Positions 17,849 through 27,120 of a stretch of 64,000 nucleotides of DNA are shown in pieces (position 1 is the stretch's first letter; each line of letters begins with the position of its first letter). The DNA lies in assembly GCA_943787605.1 (NCBI GenBank), contig CALSNB010000001.1, forward strand, positions 1,240,001-1,304,000. The letters are read 5' to 3'. The DNA is from GCA-2697345 sp002697345 (GTDB lineage: Bacteria > Pseudomonadota > Alphaproteobacteria > Rhodobacterales > Rhodobacteraceae). A program made the translations under genes and the position numbers. The notes under the pieces were generated by a model. That model did no database searches, was not told where the DNA came from, and saw nothing but the letters and a program-made list of their open reading frames with translations.

Positions 17849-18214
17849 TTAGGCAGCTAGCGCTGCTTTAGCTTGCTCCACGACAGATGCAAATGCTTCT
17901 GGTTCCTGAGCCGCTAAATCAGCTAAAACTTTTCTGTCCACCTCAATACCCGCTTTAGTCAAACCGTTAATAAAACGAGAGTAAGTAAGTGTTTCATCAA
18001 TAGCTCTACAACCAGCATTTATTCTCTGAATCCAAAGAGCTCTAAAGTTCCTTTTTCTAACTTTACGATCTCTTGTGGCGTACTGATTAGCCTTATCTAC
18101 GGCCTGAGTAGCAGTCTTAAAAACATTTTTTCTTCGTCCATAATAGCCTTTTGCTGCTTTAATTACTTTTTTATGGCGGGCGTGGGTAACTTTTCCTGAT
18201 GTAACTCGTGACAT
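17849..18214 (-). CDS. rplT: 50S ribosomal protein L20
   Basis: 121 residues, basic N-terminal half (MSRVTSGKVTHARHKKVIKAAKGYYGRRKNVFK) and the compact C-terminal domain (FRALWIQRINAGCRAIDETLTYSRFINGL). L20 is an early 23S rRNA assembly protein. In several bacteria it represses its own rpmI-rplT message. Located 14 bases after rpmI in the usual order, then pheS-pheT. Confidence 0.98.
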   Translation of the reverse strand: MSRVTSGKVTHARHKKVIKAAKGYYGRRKNVFKTATQAVDKANQYATRDRKVRKRNFRALWIQRINAGCRAIDETLTYSRFINGLTKAGIEVDRKVLADLAAQEPEAFASVVEQAKAALAA

Positions 18215-18228
18215 TTAATAAATCTCCT

Positions 18229-18429
18229 TCAACGCGCGTATGGCATATATTTTTTTACGATTTTTTCATCTGCTGGGCAGAGAAGAGTCGTACCACGAGC
18301 ATTTCGGATAAATTTCCTGCTACGCTTTATCATACCATGTCGCTTTCCAGCCTGTCCGGCTTTAACTCTACCGGAAGCTGTCATGGAGAAGCGCTTTTTA
18401 GCGCCAGACTTCGTCTTCATCTTAGGCAT
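18229..18429 (-). CDS. rpmI: 50S ribosomal protein L35
   Basis: 66 residues starting MPKMKTKSGAKKRF, the classic L35 N-terminus, ending near FIRNARGTTLLCPADEKIVKKYMPYAR. The ATG at 18429 is chosen because AGGAG lies six bases upstream; the in-frame ATG at 18435 directly abuts AGGAG and would be unusable. First gene of rpmI-rplT-pheS-pheT. The 158 bases up to pyk contain small inverted repeats (GCTTAATAAGC) but no recognised L20 leader. Confidence 0.97.
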   Translation of the reverse strand: MPKMKTKSGAKKRFSMTASGRVKAGQAGKRHGMIKRSRKFIRNARGTTLLCPADEKIVKKYMPYAR

Positions 18430-18587
18430 TTCCATCTCCTAGGTTTGAGTGCTTTCGATTTGCCTCGGCATGCCAATTTAAGCCGGACAGATCACTAAGA
18501 CCCGCTTATTAAGCAAGATAGCACCTCTTTGCAAGCCCTCTTCGATGTTTATTACGGTGTTAGGTTTTAAAAAGTCAAAAGAAGTAA

Positions 18588-20033
18588 CTACTCAGGCTCA
18601 CTTGAGGAAATCAACTGCTCATCACATGGTGCTACTCTTAATATATTTGTCGACCCTGGAACATTAAAAGGTACTCCTGCTGTAACAACAATATAGTCTT
18701 TTTTATCAGCAAATTTATATTTTATTGCGGCTCTTGAAGCATTAACTACGGCCATCTTAAATCTATCTAATTCCTCCGTCATAACAGAATGCGCTCCCCA
18801 AGTTAAACACAAACGTCGAGCAGTATTAATCAACGACGTCATAGCTATTATCGGAACATGTGGTCTTTCTCTGGCTACAAGTAAGGCAGTGGTCCCAGAC
18901 TGGCTAAAGCAACAAATTGCCTTAATCTCAGTAGTTTCAGAGATCTCTCTAGCTGCCGAAACAATAGCATCCGCGATACTTTGTTTTTTTCCTTCCCTTT
19001 GTGCCGCTAGAATAACTCTGTGGTTAGGATCATTTTCCACTTCAATTGCAATACTATCCATAGTTGTAACGGCTTTTATAGGGAAATGCCCTGCCGCTGA
19101 CTCTGCCGAAAGCATTACTGCATCTGCGCCCTCATATATTGCTGTTGCAACATCAGAAACCTCTGCTCGAGTAGGAATTGGACTGTCAATCATTGACTCC
19201 AGCATTTGTGTTGCAACAATAACTGGTTTTGCAAACTCACGACATTTACGAATAAGCTGTTTTTGTATAGGGGGTATATTTTGAACAGGTAACTCAACAC
19301 CAAGATCTCCCCTAGCCACCATAATTCCATCTGAGACCTTTAAGATTGAATCAAAGTTTTTAACAGCTGTTGGTTTTTCTATTTTAGACATAACAGCAGC
19401 TCGACCCTTAATTAACTTAATTGCCTCTTCTACATCTTCAGCTCTTTGCACAAAGCTTAGCGCCAGCCAATCTACTCCTAGATTGCAAACAAACTCGAGG
19501 TCACCTTTATCTTTAGAAGACAACGCTTTCAAAGGAAGTTCAGTATCTGGAATATTAACGCCTTTATTATTTGAAATCGTACCACCGACTACTACTTTAC
19601 AATTTAGGTAATTTGCACCACCCTCAATGACCTCTAACCTTATTTTACCATCATTTATAAGAATTGAAGATCCAGGTTTTAATACTGAATAAATCTCTTT
19701 ATGACGTAACTGTACCCTTTTAGCGTCTCCTTTATTGTCAGACATATCTAACCTAAATAAATCGTTAGCTTTAAGTTCCGCTTTTCCACCTGCAAAACTA
19801 CCAACACGCAGCTTGGGGCCTTGTAAATCTGCTAGAATTGCAATCGGACGTTGAACGTCACGTTCAACCATTCTGATTGTCTCATGCCATATCTTGACCT
19901 GACCATGACTTCCGTGACTCATGTTTAATCTGAAAACATCTGCCCCTGCCATATAGAGCTCTTTAATTGTGTCGTAATCAGATGAAGCAGGTCCTAGGGT
20001 GGCAACTACTTTAACACTTCTATGACGCCTCAT
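18588..20033 (-). CDS. pyk: Pyruvate kinase
   Basis: 481 residues; converts phosphoenolpyruvate and ADP to pyruvate and ATP. Features include VKVVATLGPASSDYDTI near residue 7 and VFRLNMSHGSH near 33. The K+/Mg2+ and catalytic Lys segment is AAVMSKIEKPTAV near 213, followed by MVARGDLGVELP and ATQMLESMIDSPIPTRAEVSDVA. A C-terminal allosteric domain is present. Located upstream of rpmI on the same strand and divergent from N-formylglutamate amidohydrolase, as in many roseobacter-group genomes. Confidence 0.98.
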   Translation of the reverse strand: MRRHRSVKVVATLGPASSDYDTIKELYMAGADVFRLNMSHGSHGQVKIWHETIRMVERDVQRPIAILADLQGPKLRVGSFAGGKAELKANDLFRLDMSDNKGDAKRVQLRHKEIYSVLKPGSSILINDGKIRLEVIEGGANYLNCKVVVGGTISNNKGVNIPDTELPLKALSSKDKGDLEFVCNLGVDWLALSFVQRAEDVEEAIKLIKGRAAVMSKIEKPTAVKNFDSILKVSDGIMVARGDLGVELPVQNIPPIQKQLIRKCREFAKPVIVATQMLESMIDSPIPTRAEVSDVATAIYEGADAVMLSAESAAGHFPIKAVTTMDSIAIEVENDPNHRVILAAQREGKKQSIADAIVSAAREISETTEIKAICCFSQSGTTALLVARERPHVPIIAMTSLINTARRLCLTWGAHSVMTEELDRFKMAVVNASRAAIKYKFADKKDYIVVTAGVPFNVPGSTNILRVAPCDEQLISSSEPE

Positions 20034-20065
20034 AATAATCTTTTTCCTATTTTGTTCTATACTAC

Positions 20066-20096
20066 CCTATATTTTATGTATGGTATATACTGTCAA
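20066..20096 (-). promoter_or_regulatory. Candidate pyk promoter
   Basis: A perfect TTGACA on the minus strand at 20096-20091, then a 19-base spacer and TATAGG (20071-20066), about 33 bases before the pyk ATG. The -10 match is imperfect and the spacer long, so this is a moderate prediction. Confidence 0.45.
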
Positions 20097-20145
20097 TCAG
20101 GATAAGCACTTGATCTATTAAAATTTAATTAAAAACTATAATTAT

Positions 20146-20895
20146 ATGAAATATACACCATTTGAATTAATAGGCTCAAATAAGCCTAACAATATAATTT
20201 GTATCTGTGATCATGCCTCCAATGTGGTTCCTAACTTTTGGAGTAAAAAAGGACTTGGTATTAACAGATCAGAAATGGAGCGGCATATAGCCTACGACTT
20301 GGGAGCGAAAAATTTAACCAAAGCATTATCAAAGCTCCTAAATGGACCAGCCATTTTATCGAACTTTTCTAGGTTGGTAATTGATCCTAATCGTGGGAAA
20401 AATGATCCAACCTTGATTATGAAGTTATACGATGGGACTATTATCCCAGAAAATAGAGAAGTCAGTGAAATAGAAAAATTGCGTCGCGTTAATGAATACT
20501 ATGATCCATATCACAACGCTGTTCAGACCGTTATAGACTCTAGAAAACATCCAATTATTATATCCATTCATAGCTTTACACCGAAATTAAAAAATGGCCA
20601 TCGAAGACCTTGGGAACTTGGCGTTCTACATACTATAGATAGAAGGTTATCTAGCGATTTACTTGTAGAGCTGAGAAAGGATAAGGCATTGTGCATTGGT
20701 GATAATCTACCATATTCAGGTGACCTCCCCGGCGACACTCTGGATCAACATTGTATACCTTCCAATCACTTACATGCTCTGATAGAATTGCGAAATGATC
20801 TTTTAGCGAGTGAAACGTTAATAAATCATTGGGCAAATTACCTGGCTTCGAAAATCTTGAAGGTAGTTAAAAACTCAACTACGAAAAGGATATAA
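20146..20895 (+). CDS. N-formylglutamate amidohydrolase family protein
   Basis: 249 residues. The family hydrolyses N-formyl-L-glutamate (histidine degradation) or related N-acyl amino acids. Visible motifs: ICDHASNVVPNFWSKKGL near residue 20, DLGAKNLTKALSKLL, SRLVIDPNRGKNDPTLI with the conserved acid/Arg, and IISIHSFTPKL near 142. No hut genes are nearby, so the true substrate is open. The next gene, DUF1244, starts one base after the stop, suggesting translational coupling. Confidence 0.88.
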   Translation: MKYTPFELIGSNKPNNIICICDHASNVVPNFWSKKGLGINRSEMERHIAYDLGAKNLTKALSKLLNGPAILSNFSRLVIDPNRGKNDPTLIMKLYDGTIIPENREVSEIEKLRRVNEYYDPYHNAVQTVIDSRKHPIIISIHSFTPKLKNGHRRPWELGVLHTIDRRLSSDLLVELRKDKALCIGDNLPYSGDLPGDTLDQHCIPSNHLHALIELRNDLLASETLINHWANYLASKILKVVKNSTTKRI

Positions 20896-20896
20896 A

Positions 20897-21193
20897 TTGG
20901 ACAACAAAACTGAAATTGAGGTTGAAGCAGCTGCATTTAGAGCACTTCGAAAGCATTTGATGACTAGAAGTGACGTGCAAAATATTGACATGATGAACTT
21001 AACTGGTTTTTGCAGGAACTGCCTAAGCAGATGGTACCAAGAGGCTGCTGAAGATCAAGGCGTAACAATAGACAAAATGGCAGCACGGGAAATATTCTAT
21101 GGTATGCCATTTGAAGACTGGAAAGTTAAACATCAATCTGAAGCTACACCAGAACAAAATGAAAATTTTAAAAAATCACATTCTAATGAGTAA
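20897..21193 (+). CDS. DUF1244 family protein
   Basis: 98 residues of a small conserved alphaproteobacterial family with the invariant-looking stretch TGFCRNCLSRWYQEAAEDQG (two Cys) and KMAAREIFYGMPFEDWKVKHQ. The start is a TTG with AAAGGA about five bases upstream, one base after the preceding stop. The function is unknown. The conserved CRNC pair could bind metal or be redox active, which is inference. The pyk / amidohydrolase / DUF1244 neighbourhood is recurrent in Rhodobacterales. Confidence 0.88.
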   Translation: MDNKTEIEVEAAAFRALRKHLMTRSDVQNIDMMNLTGFCRNCLSRWYQEAAEDQGVTIDKMAAREIFYGMPFEDWKVKHQSEATPEQNENFKKSHSNE

Positions 21194-21202
21194 GATATAA
21201 AA

Positions 21203-22054
21203 TTAAATTGCTGTTTTTAAACTTTCCTCAATGTATATTTTTCTGAGCTGTTTCGAAACTTGTCCAGGTATTCCAGTACCTATTTTTTGTCCATCGATTT
21301 CGACCACAGGGGTCGTGAATAAAGTGGCCGATGTGATAAAAGCTTCATCAGCTGATATCACCTCTTCAACTGTAAACGCCCGCTCGTCAACTTTCATATG
21401 CGCTAGATTAGCGTATCTAAGAATAGCTGAACGTGTGATCCCACCCAAAATTTCATTACCTAGTTCCCTTGTTATAATAGTGCCATTCTTAACAATATAA
21501 GCATTATTAGATGTCCCCTCAGTTACTTTTCCCTCATGCACCATCCAGGCATCATCAGCTCCAGAAGCTAAAGCCATCATTTTGCCCATACACGGATATA
21601 AAAGTTGTACTGTTTTAATATCACATCTACCCCAACGCTGATCATCTATAGAAATAACCTTCATTCCACGCTGTGCAAGTGGACTTTCTGACATAGACTT
21701 TTCTTGCGTAAACATGACAACCGTCGGCGAGATATTATCTGGAAAGGCAAAATCTCTATCAGCCACGCCTCGTGTCACTTGTAGATATACTAAACCCTCT
21801 AAAACGCTATTCTTTTGAACCAATACCCTATGCACCTTTAAAAGGTCCTCTGAGGTTATAGGGTTAGCCATCTGGAGCTCTGAGAGAGACCTAGTTAAGC
21901 GCATAAAATGACCTTCAAAGTCAATTAACTTACCACCTATAACACTGGTAACTTCATATACACCATCTGCAAACAGAAAGCCCCTATCAAAAATCGATAT
22001 CTTTGCCTCTTCTTCTCGTACGTACTCACCATTAACATAAACTATTCGCGTCAT
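21203..22054 (-). CDS. dat: D-amino-acid aminotransferase (class IV PLP enzyme)
   Basis: 283 residues, fold-type IV transaminase. The N-terminal VYVNGEYVREEEAKISIFDRGFLFADGVYEV is the family signature. The PLP Lys is probably in PCMGKMMALASGA near residue 153, and the cofactor-binding EGTSNNAYIVKNGTI and GITRSAIL follow. Members make D-glutamate/D-alanine or act as branched-chain aminotransferases; the DAAT-like length and N-terminus favour D-amino acids. Convergent with DUF1244 with nine bases between stops. Confidence 0.85.
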   Translation of the reverse strand: MTRIVYVNGEYVREEEAKISIFDRGFLFADGVYEVTSVIGGKLIDFEGHFMRLTRSLSELQMANPITSEDLLKVHRVLVQKNSVLEGLVYLQVTRGVADRDFAFPDNISPTVVMFTQEKSMSESPLAQRGMKVISIDDQRWGRCDIKTVQLLYPCMGKMMALASGADDAWMVHEGKVTEGTSNNAYIVKNGTIITRELGNEILGGITRSAILRYANLAHMKVDERAFTVEEVISADEAFITSATLFTTPVVEIDGQKIGTGIPGQVSKQLRKIYIEESLKTAI

Positions 22055-22175
22055 TTTATTAATTTACCAATCCTTTTTAAGAGACTTTGCTTAACCATCT
22101 AAAAGCATTAACTTCAAGACCCTTTGGACAATAATTTATATGAAAGAGAGTCGCACTAAATACTTAAAAAAAAAT

Positions 22176-22532
22176 TTAATACTTACTCAAAAGTCCAGAT
22201 ATTAGGCTTTCGTTTTTTTCAAAGTCCAAGGCGGGTCCTGATTTTATAACAGTATTACGTTTAAAACTAAAATCGATTACGTCACCATTAACCTGCTGCG
22301 CAACAATTAACGCCTGGTAGGAATGCGAATTATTCGAATATATATCAACTAGACCACGTAATTTGATATCTTCCATTGCTTTAATTGAAAAACTATTATC
22401 TGAAAATTTAATTATTGGATAAAACTTATCATTAAATCTTACCTTCATAGAAATGTTTTTTTCTAACTTTTTATTCCGAGCTTTTCCAAGCTCATCAATT
22501 ATATATTCTGGCAAATACCCTGTCATTTCCAT
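22176..22532 (-). CDS. Small conserved protein, PilZ-like beta fold possible
   Basis: About 118 residues from the ATG at 22532 (MEMTGYLPEYIIDELGKARNKKLEKN). Alternative starts at 22541 and 22526 cannot be excluded because the ribosome site is weak. The middle looks like a beta-rich domain (VRFNDKFYPIIKFSDNSFSI, LRGLVDIYSNNSHSYQALIVAQ, VIDFSFKRNTV). The GLVDIY/LI.A pattern recalls conserved roseobacter hypotheticals, but the RxxxR of PilZ is not clear. Same strand as, and upstream of, the cobM end; an independent unit. Function unknown. Confidence 0.6.
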   Translation of the reverse strand: MEMTGYLPEYIIDELGKARNKKLEKNISMKVRFNDKFYPIIKFSDNSFSIKAMEDIKLRGLVDIYSNNSHSYQALIVAQQVNGDVIDFSFKRNTVIKSGPALDFEKNESLISGLLSKY

Positions 22533-22602
22533 GCACCCCACACGTCACGTAAGAATATTGATTAAATCATAGGTGTCAAACTATTTACATTAAAATTAAC
22601 AA

Positions 22603-23367
22603 CTAGTTAACTTTGGGCCTTAATAAATGTGGTATCTGAGGGTCATACAATGCTGAGTCCCTAAAATCCCGTATATCTGCCATAGCTGGTCCAACCATTA
22701 TTAATGCTGTGCGTGTGATTTTTTCTTTTTTTACTTTAATCCGGATATCGCTAAGAGTACCCTTTAGATAAATAGCATCTGGCCAACTAGCACGATAAGC
22801 TACTATAACAGGACATTCTTCTCCATAATATGGGATTAATTGTCTTTCTATTTCTCGTAGATATCTAATTCCTAAATGGATAGCTAATGTTGTACCAGTT
22901 GCAGCAAAGTTCTTTAGGGTCTCACCTTTTGGCATTGAAGTAGACTTCATCGACATTCGGGTAAGTATCAAAGACTGTGAGATCTCAGGGATAGTTAGTT
23001 CGATGCCTAGGGCCGCCGCAACAGCTGTATACGCTGGTACGCCAGGGATAATTTCATAGTCAATATTATCTTTTTTTAATAATCTAATTTGCTCCGCTAT
23101 TGCTCCATATAAAGAGGGATCACCAGAGTGCACTCGAGCTACATCTTCGCCTCGATCTCGAGCACTTATAATTTGTTCATGAGTTTCTGTTAAATTCATA
23201 CCCGCTGTATCCATAACAAGAGCATCTTCGGGAGCTCCATTTATAATTGCCTCGGGAACTAAAGAACCTGCATAAAGACAAACAGGGCATTTTGAGATTA
23301 TTCTTTGACCTTTCAAGGTTAAAAGGTCAGGGTCACCAGGACCAGCACCAACAAAATAAACTTTCAC
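22603..23367 (-). CDS. cobM: Precorrin-4 C11-methyltransferase
   Basis: 254 residues, SAM-dependent uroporphyrin-III C-methyltransferase fold. N-terminal VYFVGAGPGDPDLLTLKGQRII, then HSGDPSLYGAIAEQ near residue 80, DYEIIPGVPAYTAVAAALG, and C-terminal RTALIMVGPAM. CobM/CbiF methylates C-11 of the corrin precursor. It is the last gene of the minus-strand cob operon, 39 bases after the CbiG-CobJ fusion. Confidence 0.94.
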   Translation of the reverse strand: MKVYFVGAGPGDPDLLTLKGQRIISKCPVCLYAGSLVPEAIINGAPEDALVMDTAGMNLTETHEQIISARDRGEDVARVHSGDPSLYGAIAEQIRLLKKDNIDYEIIPGVPAYTAVAAALGIELTIPEISQSLILTRMSMKSTSMPKGETLKNFAATGTTLAIHLGIRYLREIERQLIPYYGEECPVIVAYRASWPDAIYLKGTLSDIRIKVKKEKITRTALIMVGPAMADIRDFRDSALYDPQIPHLLRPKVN

Positions 23368-23406
23368 AAAAAAACTCCTAAAGGCCGTCTAACTAACTTA
23401 TTTATT

Positions 23407-25233
23407 CTATTCAGTATCATTTGAAAGACCAGTGATTTTTTTTGAATACCCCCTTGGTGTATACATTTTAAATCCATCCCCCATTTTAACTAGCTTCGAG
23501 TTAGAAGAACCTACTATTACAACTGTTAACATATCTATTTCTGACGAATTGACTTCAAGTAAAGTCGTGTACCTTATTGTTTCCTTTGGGCGTCCCAGAG
23601 AACTCGCGAGTAAAACGGGGGTATTCTCAGGTCTATTTTTAAGGAAAATTTCTCGTGCGTCTTCAAATAATTTTTTTCTCCTCATTGAAACAGGGTTATA
23701 CAAAGCTACCACAAAATCACCAATAGAGGCAGCGTTCAACCTTTTGAGAATATCTTCCTTAGGGGTCAAAAGATCGCTTAGAGATATCGCACAAAAATCA
23801 TTACCTAATGGAGCACCCGACCGAGCAGCGGCAGCCTGAAGTGCTGAAACACCTGGCGTAGATATAACCTCAACTTTTCTTGCGTTTAAACTTACTCCAA
23901 AACTTTTAGGACCCCTGTCAAGAAGTTCGAAAACCAGGGCACCCATAGCGTATATCCCCGAATCCCCAGAGCAAATAAGTGCTACATTTGCACCTTCTCC
24001 AGCCCTCTCAAGAGCGTATCTGCACCGTTTTTCTTCATCCCCAAGAGAAAAGTCTGTTCGCTTTTTACCAGCTGCGACTGGACCTAAAAGATCTAAATAA
24101 AGACTATAGCCTATAATCTCTTCCGCCTCCCCAATAAGCACTGATGCTTCTGGTGTTCGCCAGTCCGCCTGACCAGGACCAATCCCAATAAGTGATAATC
24201 TTCCTCTACTTCTTCCACTAAAGCTAACCAATGGCACATCTGATGAAGCTAAGGCACATGTTGCATTTTTTGTTTTCTTTTTATTTGTAGATAAAAAACC
24301 ATCATTTCCCACTTGAGCTAAAGCAGCCCCTTCGCTGACACCATGACAACCAACCTCCTTAAAAACAATTTCTGATGGAGATTCCAAACGATATGCTTCT
24401 TGCTCTAATTCCTCCGAGGTAAACAACCGTAAAGGTATCCCCAAATCATTAGCCAAATCAAGAATTGCCGGTTCATCAGCTTTCAAATCTAAAGTACTTA
24501 TAGAATGAATCGCGTGATGATTGACGTTAGCTTCAAGAAGTGCACTATCTACTAGACGTCTTAATTCCTGCGGCGGACAATCCCTAGAACACCCAACACC
24601 AAGAGAAAACATTTTAGGATAAAAAATTATATCTGGATTTAAGTTATCTTTATTTATTTCTGTTGTGCATAGGATTTCAACATCAGTTCCAGTGGGTAAA
24701 ACATTTAGCCAGTGTGCATTTTTTATTTCTGTTCCAGTTTTTTTCACACCACCACCAGAAAGTAACTTAGCCATAGTAGCTTTTGCATCACTTTCAGGAT
24801 CTAGACACCATCCTTCGGGTGGTTCATCTAATGCGATACCTAAGGAAACTTCCCCTGCCGTTGTTACAGCCGCTTTTGCTCCTAGAAATTTAGCTATCCT
24901 TACAGCCAATCTATTTGCCCCTCGATGACCACCTAGAAGAGGGACAACAACAGATCCATCATCGGATACCGCTATAATTGGTGGCTCTAAAGATTTATCA
25001 CGAAGCAATGGAGCCACTGCTCGGATCAATATGCCAGAAGCACAAACTCCGATAATTGGTGTGCCACAAGAAAATAACTCTCTTATATGATCTAAAGCGT
25101 TGTCAAAAATAAATTCTGCTACATCAACTCTATTTTTTCGTCCATGCAATTTAAACGAAAATTCTTTCGAAATTTTTTCAGCTGTAATATATCCGGCCTT
25201 ATTCATATACAAAATAACTGGGTCTAAAGCCAT
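23407..25233 (-). CDS. CbiG-CobJ fusion: (cobalt-)precorrin-5A hydrolase and precorrin-3B C17-methyltransferase
   Basis: 608 residues in two parts. Residues 1-330 are a complete CbiG with GVCASGILIRAVAPLL, SDDGSVVVPLLGGHRGANRLA and the C-terminal CbiG/CobE domain LGVGCSRDCPPQEL to FKEVGCHGVSEGAALA. A short linker leads to residues 348-608, a CobJ/CbiH methyltransferase (RGRLSLIGIGPGQADWRTPEA, ALICSGDSGIYAMGALV, VISTPGVSALQAAAARSGAPLG). CobJ contracts the ring with C-17 methylation; CbiG removes the C-20 fragment as acetaldehyde in the anaerobic route. The fused order, with an intact CbiG, is notable next to a CobN-type chelatase. Overlaps cobI by ten bases. Confidence 0.93.
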   Translation of the reverse strand: MALDPVILYMNKAGYITAEKISKEFSFKLHGRKNRVDVAEFIFDNALDHIRELFSCGTPIIGVCASGILIRAVAPLLRDKSLEPPIIAVSDDGSVVVPLLGGHRGANRLAVRIAKFLGAKAAVTTAGEVSLGIALDEPPEGWCLDPESDAKATMAKLLSGGGVKKTGTEIKNAHWLNVLPTGTDVEILCTTEINKDNLNPDIIFYPKMFSLGVGCSRDCPPQELRRLVDSALLEANVNHHAIHSISTLDLKADEPAILDLANDLGIPLRLFTSEELEQEAYRLESPSEIVFKEVGCHGVSEGAALAQVGNDGFLSTNKKKTKNATCALASSDVPLVSFSGRSRGRLSLIGIGPGQADWRTPEASVLIGEAEEIIGYSLYLDLLGPVAAGKKRTDFSLGDEEKRCRYALERAGEGANVALICSGDSGIYAMGALVFELLDRGPKSFGVSLNARKVEVISTPGVSALQAAAARSGAPLGNDFCAISLSDLLTPKEDILKRLNAASIGDFVVALYNPVSMRRKKLFEDAREIFLKNRPENTPVLLASSLGRPKETIRYTTLLEVNSSEIDMLTVVIVGSSNSKLVKMGDGFKMYTPRGYSKKITGLSNDTE

Positions 25234-25925
25234 GGGTCAGCTCCTTTTGCAACAAGTATCATAGAAAAATAGGGCGCAGTTTTAGGGGCATTTTTAAGTT
25301 TTAAAACTTTCTGTGCTGGTAAAGACGCATACTCTACATATACAGCCTCACTTGATAGCTCTACTTCCTCTAAAACCTTTTTAATTTTATCTAAGTGACG
25401 TCCCACTTTCATTATGACTACCGCATCTGCATTTAAAATACGGCTTCGCAAGTCCTCTGGTTCCAAGGTGCCTGGTATAACAGTCAAATGCTCATTTCTA
25501 GCTAATAAGGGCATTTTTGCTGCCGCAGCACATGCTGTCACTGAAGTTACACCAGGAATAATTTCTACTTCATACATTTTTGATAATCGAGCAAAAATGT
25601 ACATAAACGATCCATAAAAAAATGGATCACCTTCGCAAAGACAAGCTACATCCTGTCCACGGTCCAAAATTTCTGAGATTTCTTGTGCAGCCTTATCATA
25701 TGCTTTTTGTGCTGGAAGCCTATCCTGCGTCATCGGAACAACAATAGGGATCTGATTTATTTCTTTGGGTATATACTGATCTGCTATTGACCTAGCGAAA
25801 CTCTCCTTACCTTCCAAAATTGGAAATGCCACGGCACTTACAGATTTGAGAATTCTAACAGCTTTTACAGTCACTAACTCTGGGTCCCCTGGACCCAACC
25901 CTAAGCCAAACAATTTACCAAGCAT
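25224..25925 (-). CDS. cobI: Precorrin-2 C20-methyltransferase
   Basis: 233 residues, SAM methyltransferase of the corrin family: KLFGLGLGPGDPELVTVKAVRIL at the N-terminus, CLCEGDPFFYGSFMYIFARL near residue 95, VEIIPGVTSVTACAAAAKMPL near 120. CobI/CbiL adds the C-20 methyl that is later lost. Overlaps cobL upstream by 11 bases and the CbiG-CobJ gene downstream by 10, so the operon is tightly packed. Confidence 0.94.
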   Translation of the reverse strand: MLGKLFGLGLGPGDPELVTVKAVRILKSVSAVAFPILEGKESFARSIADQYIPKEINQIPIVVPMTQDRLPAQKAYDKAAQEISEILDRGQDVACLCEGDPFFYGSFMYIFARLSKMYEVEIIPGVTSVTACAAAAKMPLLARNEHLTVIPGTLEPEDLRSRILNADAVVIMKVGRHLDKIKKVLEEVELSSEAVYVEYASLPAQKVLKLKNAPKTAPYFSMILVAKGADPWL

Positions 25926-27120
25926 CTTTTATTTTACTCCATTGAGTAACCTGCATTAAAGGTCTCCAACCAGTGCGATTACCTATAGCCTCTGACCTTT
26001 GAATACTAATTCTGCATAATTCACCTCCTTGTGTTTCCTTTAGTTTCAATAATTCGGCCTCTGTTTCTAATGTGACCGCATTAACAACTATACGACCAAA
26101 AGGCTTGAGCTCTCTCCAACAGATATCAAAAGTACTCTGATTAAACCCACCTCCAATAAATATAGCATCAGGTCTTTCTAGGTTATCTAATGCATCAGGA
26201 GCCGAACCTTTTATAATACTTAGCTTCGGAGTTCCAAGTGTTAGTGCATTTTTCATAGCCAGTTCTCTTCGTTTCTTCTTTGGTTCAATTCCAATCGCTC
26301 GACAGTCATGGCCGGCTCGCATCCATTCAATTGCCACAGAACCACAACCCAAGCCTACATCCCACAAAAGAGCCCCTCGCATTGGCATAAGTTTTGAAAT
26401 AGTCACTGCCCTAACTTCTTTTTTTGTAATATTGCCATCGTGTTTATATAGTGAATCATCCAAGCCAGCTACTCTTGCCGTAATTTGAGCACCAGGATTG
26501 CCAATACAATTTATGGCTAGAGTATTAAATTTTGGAACTGTATGAGACCATCCTGAAGCCAGAGCATAAAAACGTTTTTCTTCAATGCTACCCATGTCTG
26601 ACAGAACAGTCATTTCTGACTTACCAAACCCCCTGTCATTTAATAACTTTGCTATGAAATTTGGTGTTTCAGAACCTGAAGTTAATATAATCATCTTTTG
26701 ATTAGGTTGGAAAAATGGTAGGATTTGTTCGACTGGCCGACCGTGGGCAGTAAGCATTTCAGTATCTGCCATACTCCATTTCATTCTTACAGCAGCTAAT
26801 TGAAATGCTGATAACTGTGGGTAAAATATAACCTCATCAGCTGAAAATATACGGTTAAGTCTAGCTCCTATCGAAAACCATAAGGGGTCACCAGTAGCTA
26901 AGATAACAACTTTTTTTTCTTTAAGAGATATAAGTTTTTCTATTAAAGCATCAAATGGTGACGGCCATGTTAACCTTACAGCCGTAATTTCCTCTGATAG
27001 ATTGTGATGCCTATCTCCACCAATTATGACATCACAAGTATTCAAAACATTTTGAGCATCCTCAGATAACCCAAGCAAACCATCTTCTCCAATTCCAATA
27101 ATGTTCAGCCATGGCTTCAT
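25915..27120 (-). CDS. cobL: Precorrin-6Y C5,15-methyltransferase (decarboxylating)
   Basis: 401 residues, bifunctional. The N-terminal CbiE-type methyltransferase (LNIIGIGEDGLLGLSEDA, VVILATGDPLWFSIGARL, QLSAFQLAAVRMKW) is followed by a C-terminal CbiT-type Rossmann methyltransferase (ALLWDVGLGCGSVAIEWMRAG near residue 250, DAIFIGGGFNQ). It methylates C-5 and C-15 and removes the C-12 acetate carboxyl. Overlaps cobH by four bases upstream. Confidence 0.95.
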   Translation of the reverse strand: MKPWLNIIGIGEDGLLGLSEDAQNVLNTCDVIIGGDRHHNLSEEITAVRLTWPSPFDALIEKLISLKEKKVVILATGDPLWFSIGARLNRIFSADEVIFYPQLSAFQLAAVRMKWSMADTEMLTAHGRPVEQILPFFQPNQKMIILTSGSETPNFIAKLLNDRGFGKSEMTVLSDMGSIEEKRFYALASGWSHTVPKFNTLAINCIGNPGAQITARVAGLDDSLYKHDGNITKKEVRAVTISKLMPMRGALLWDVGLGCGSVAIEWMRAGHDCRAIGIEPKKKRRELAMKNALTLGTPKLSIIKGSAPDALDNLERPDAIFIGGGFNQSTFDICWRELKPFGRIVVNAVTLETEAELLKLKETQGGELCRISIQRSEAIGNRTGWRPLMQVTQWSKIKDAW

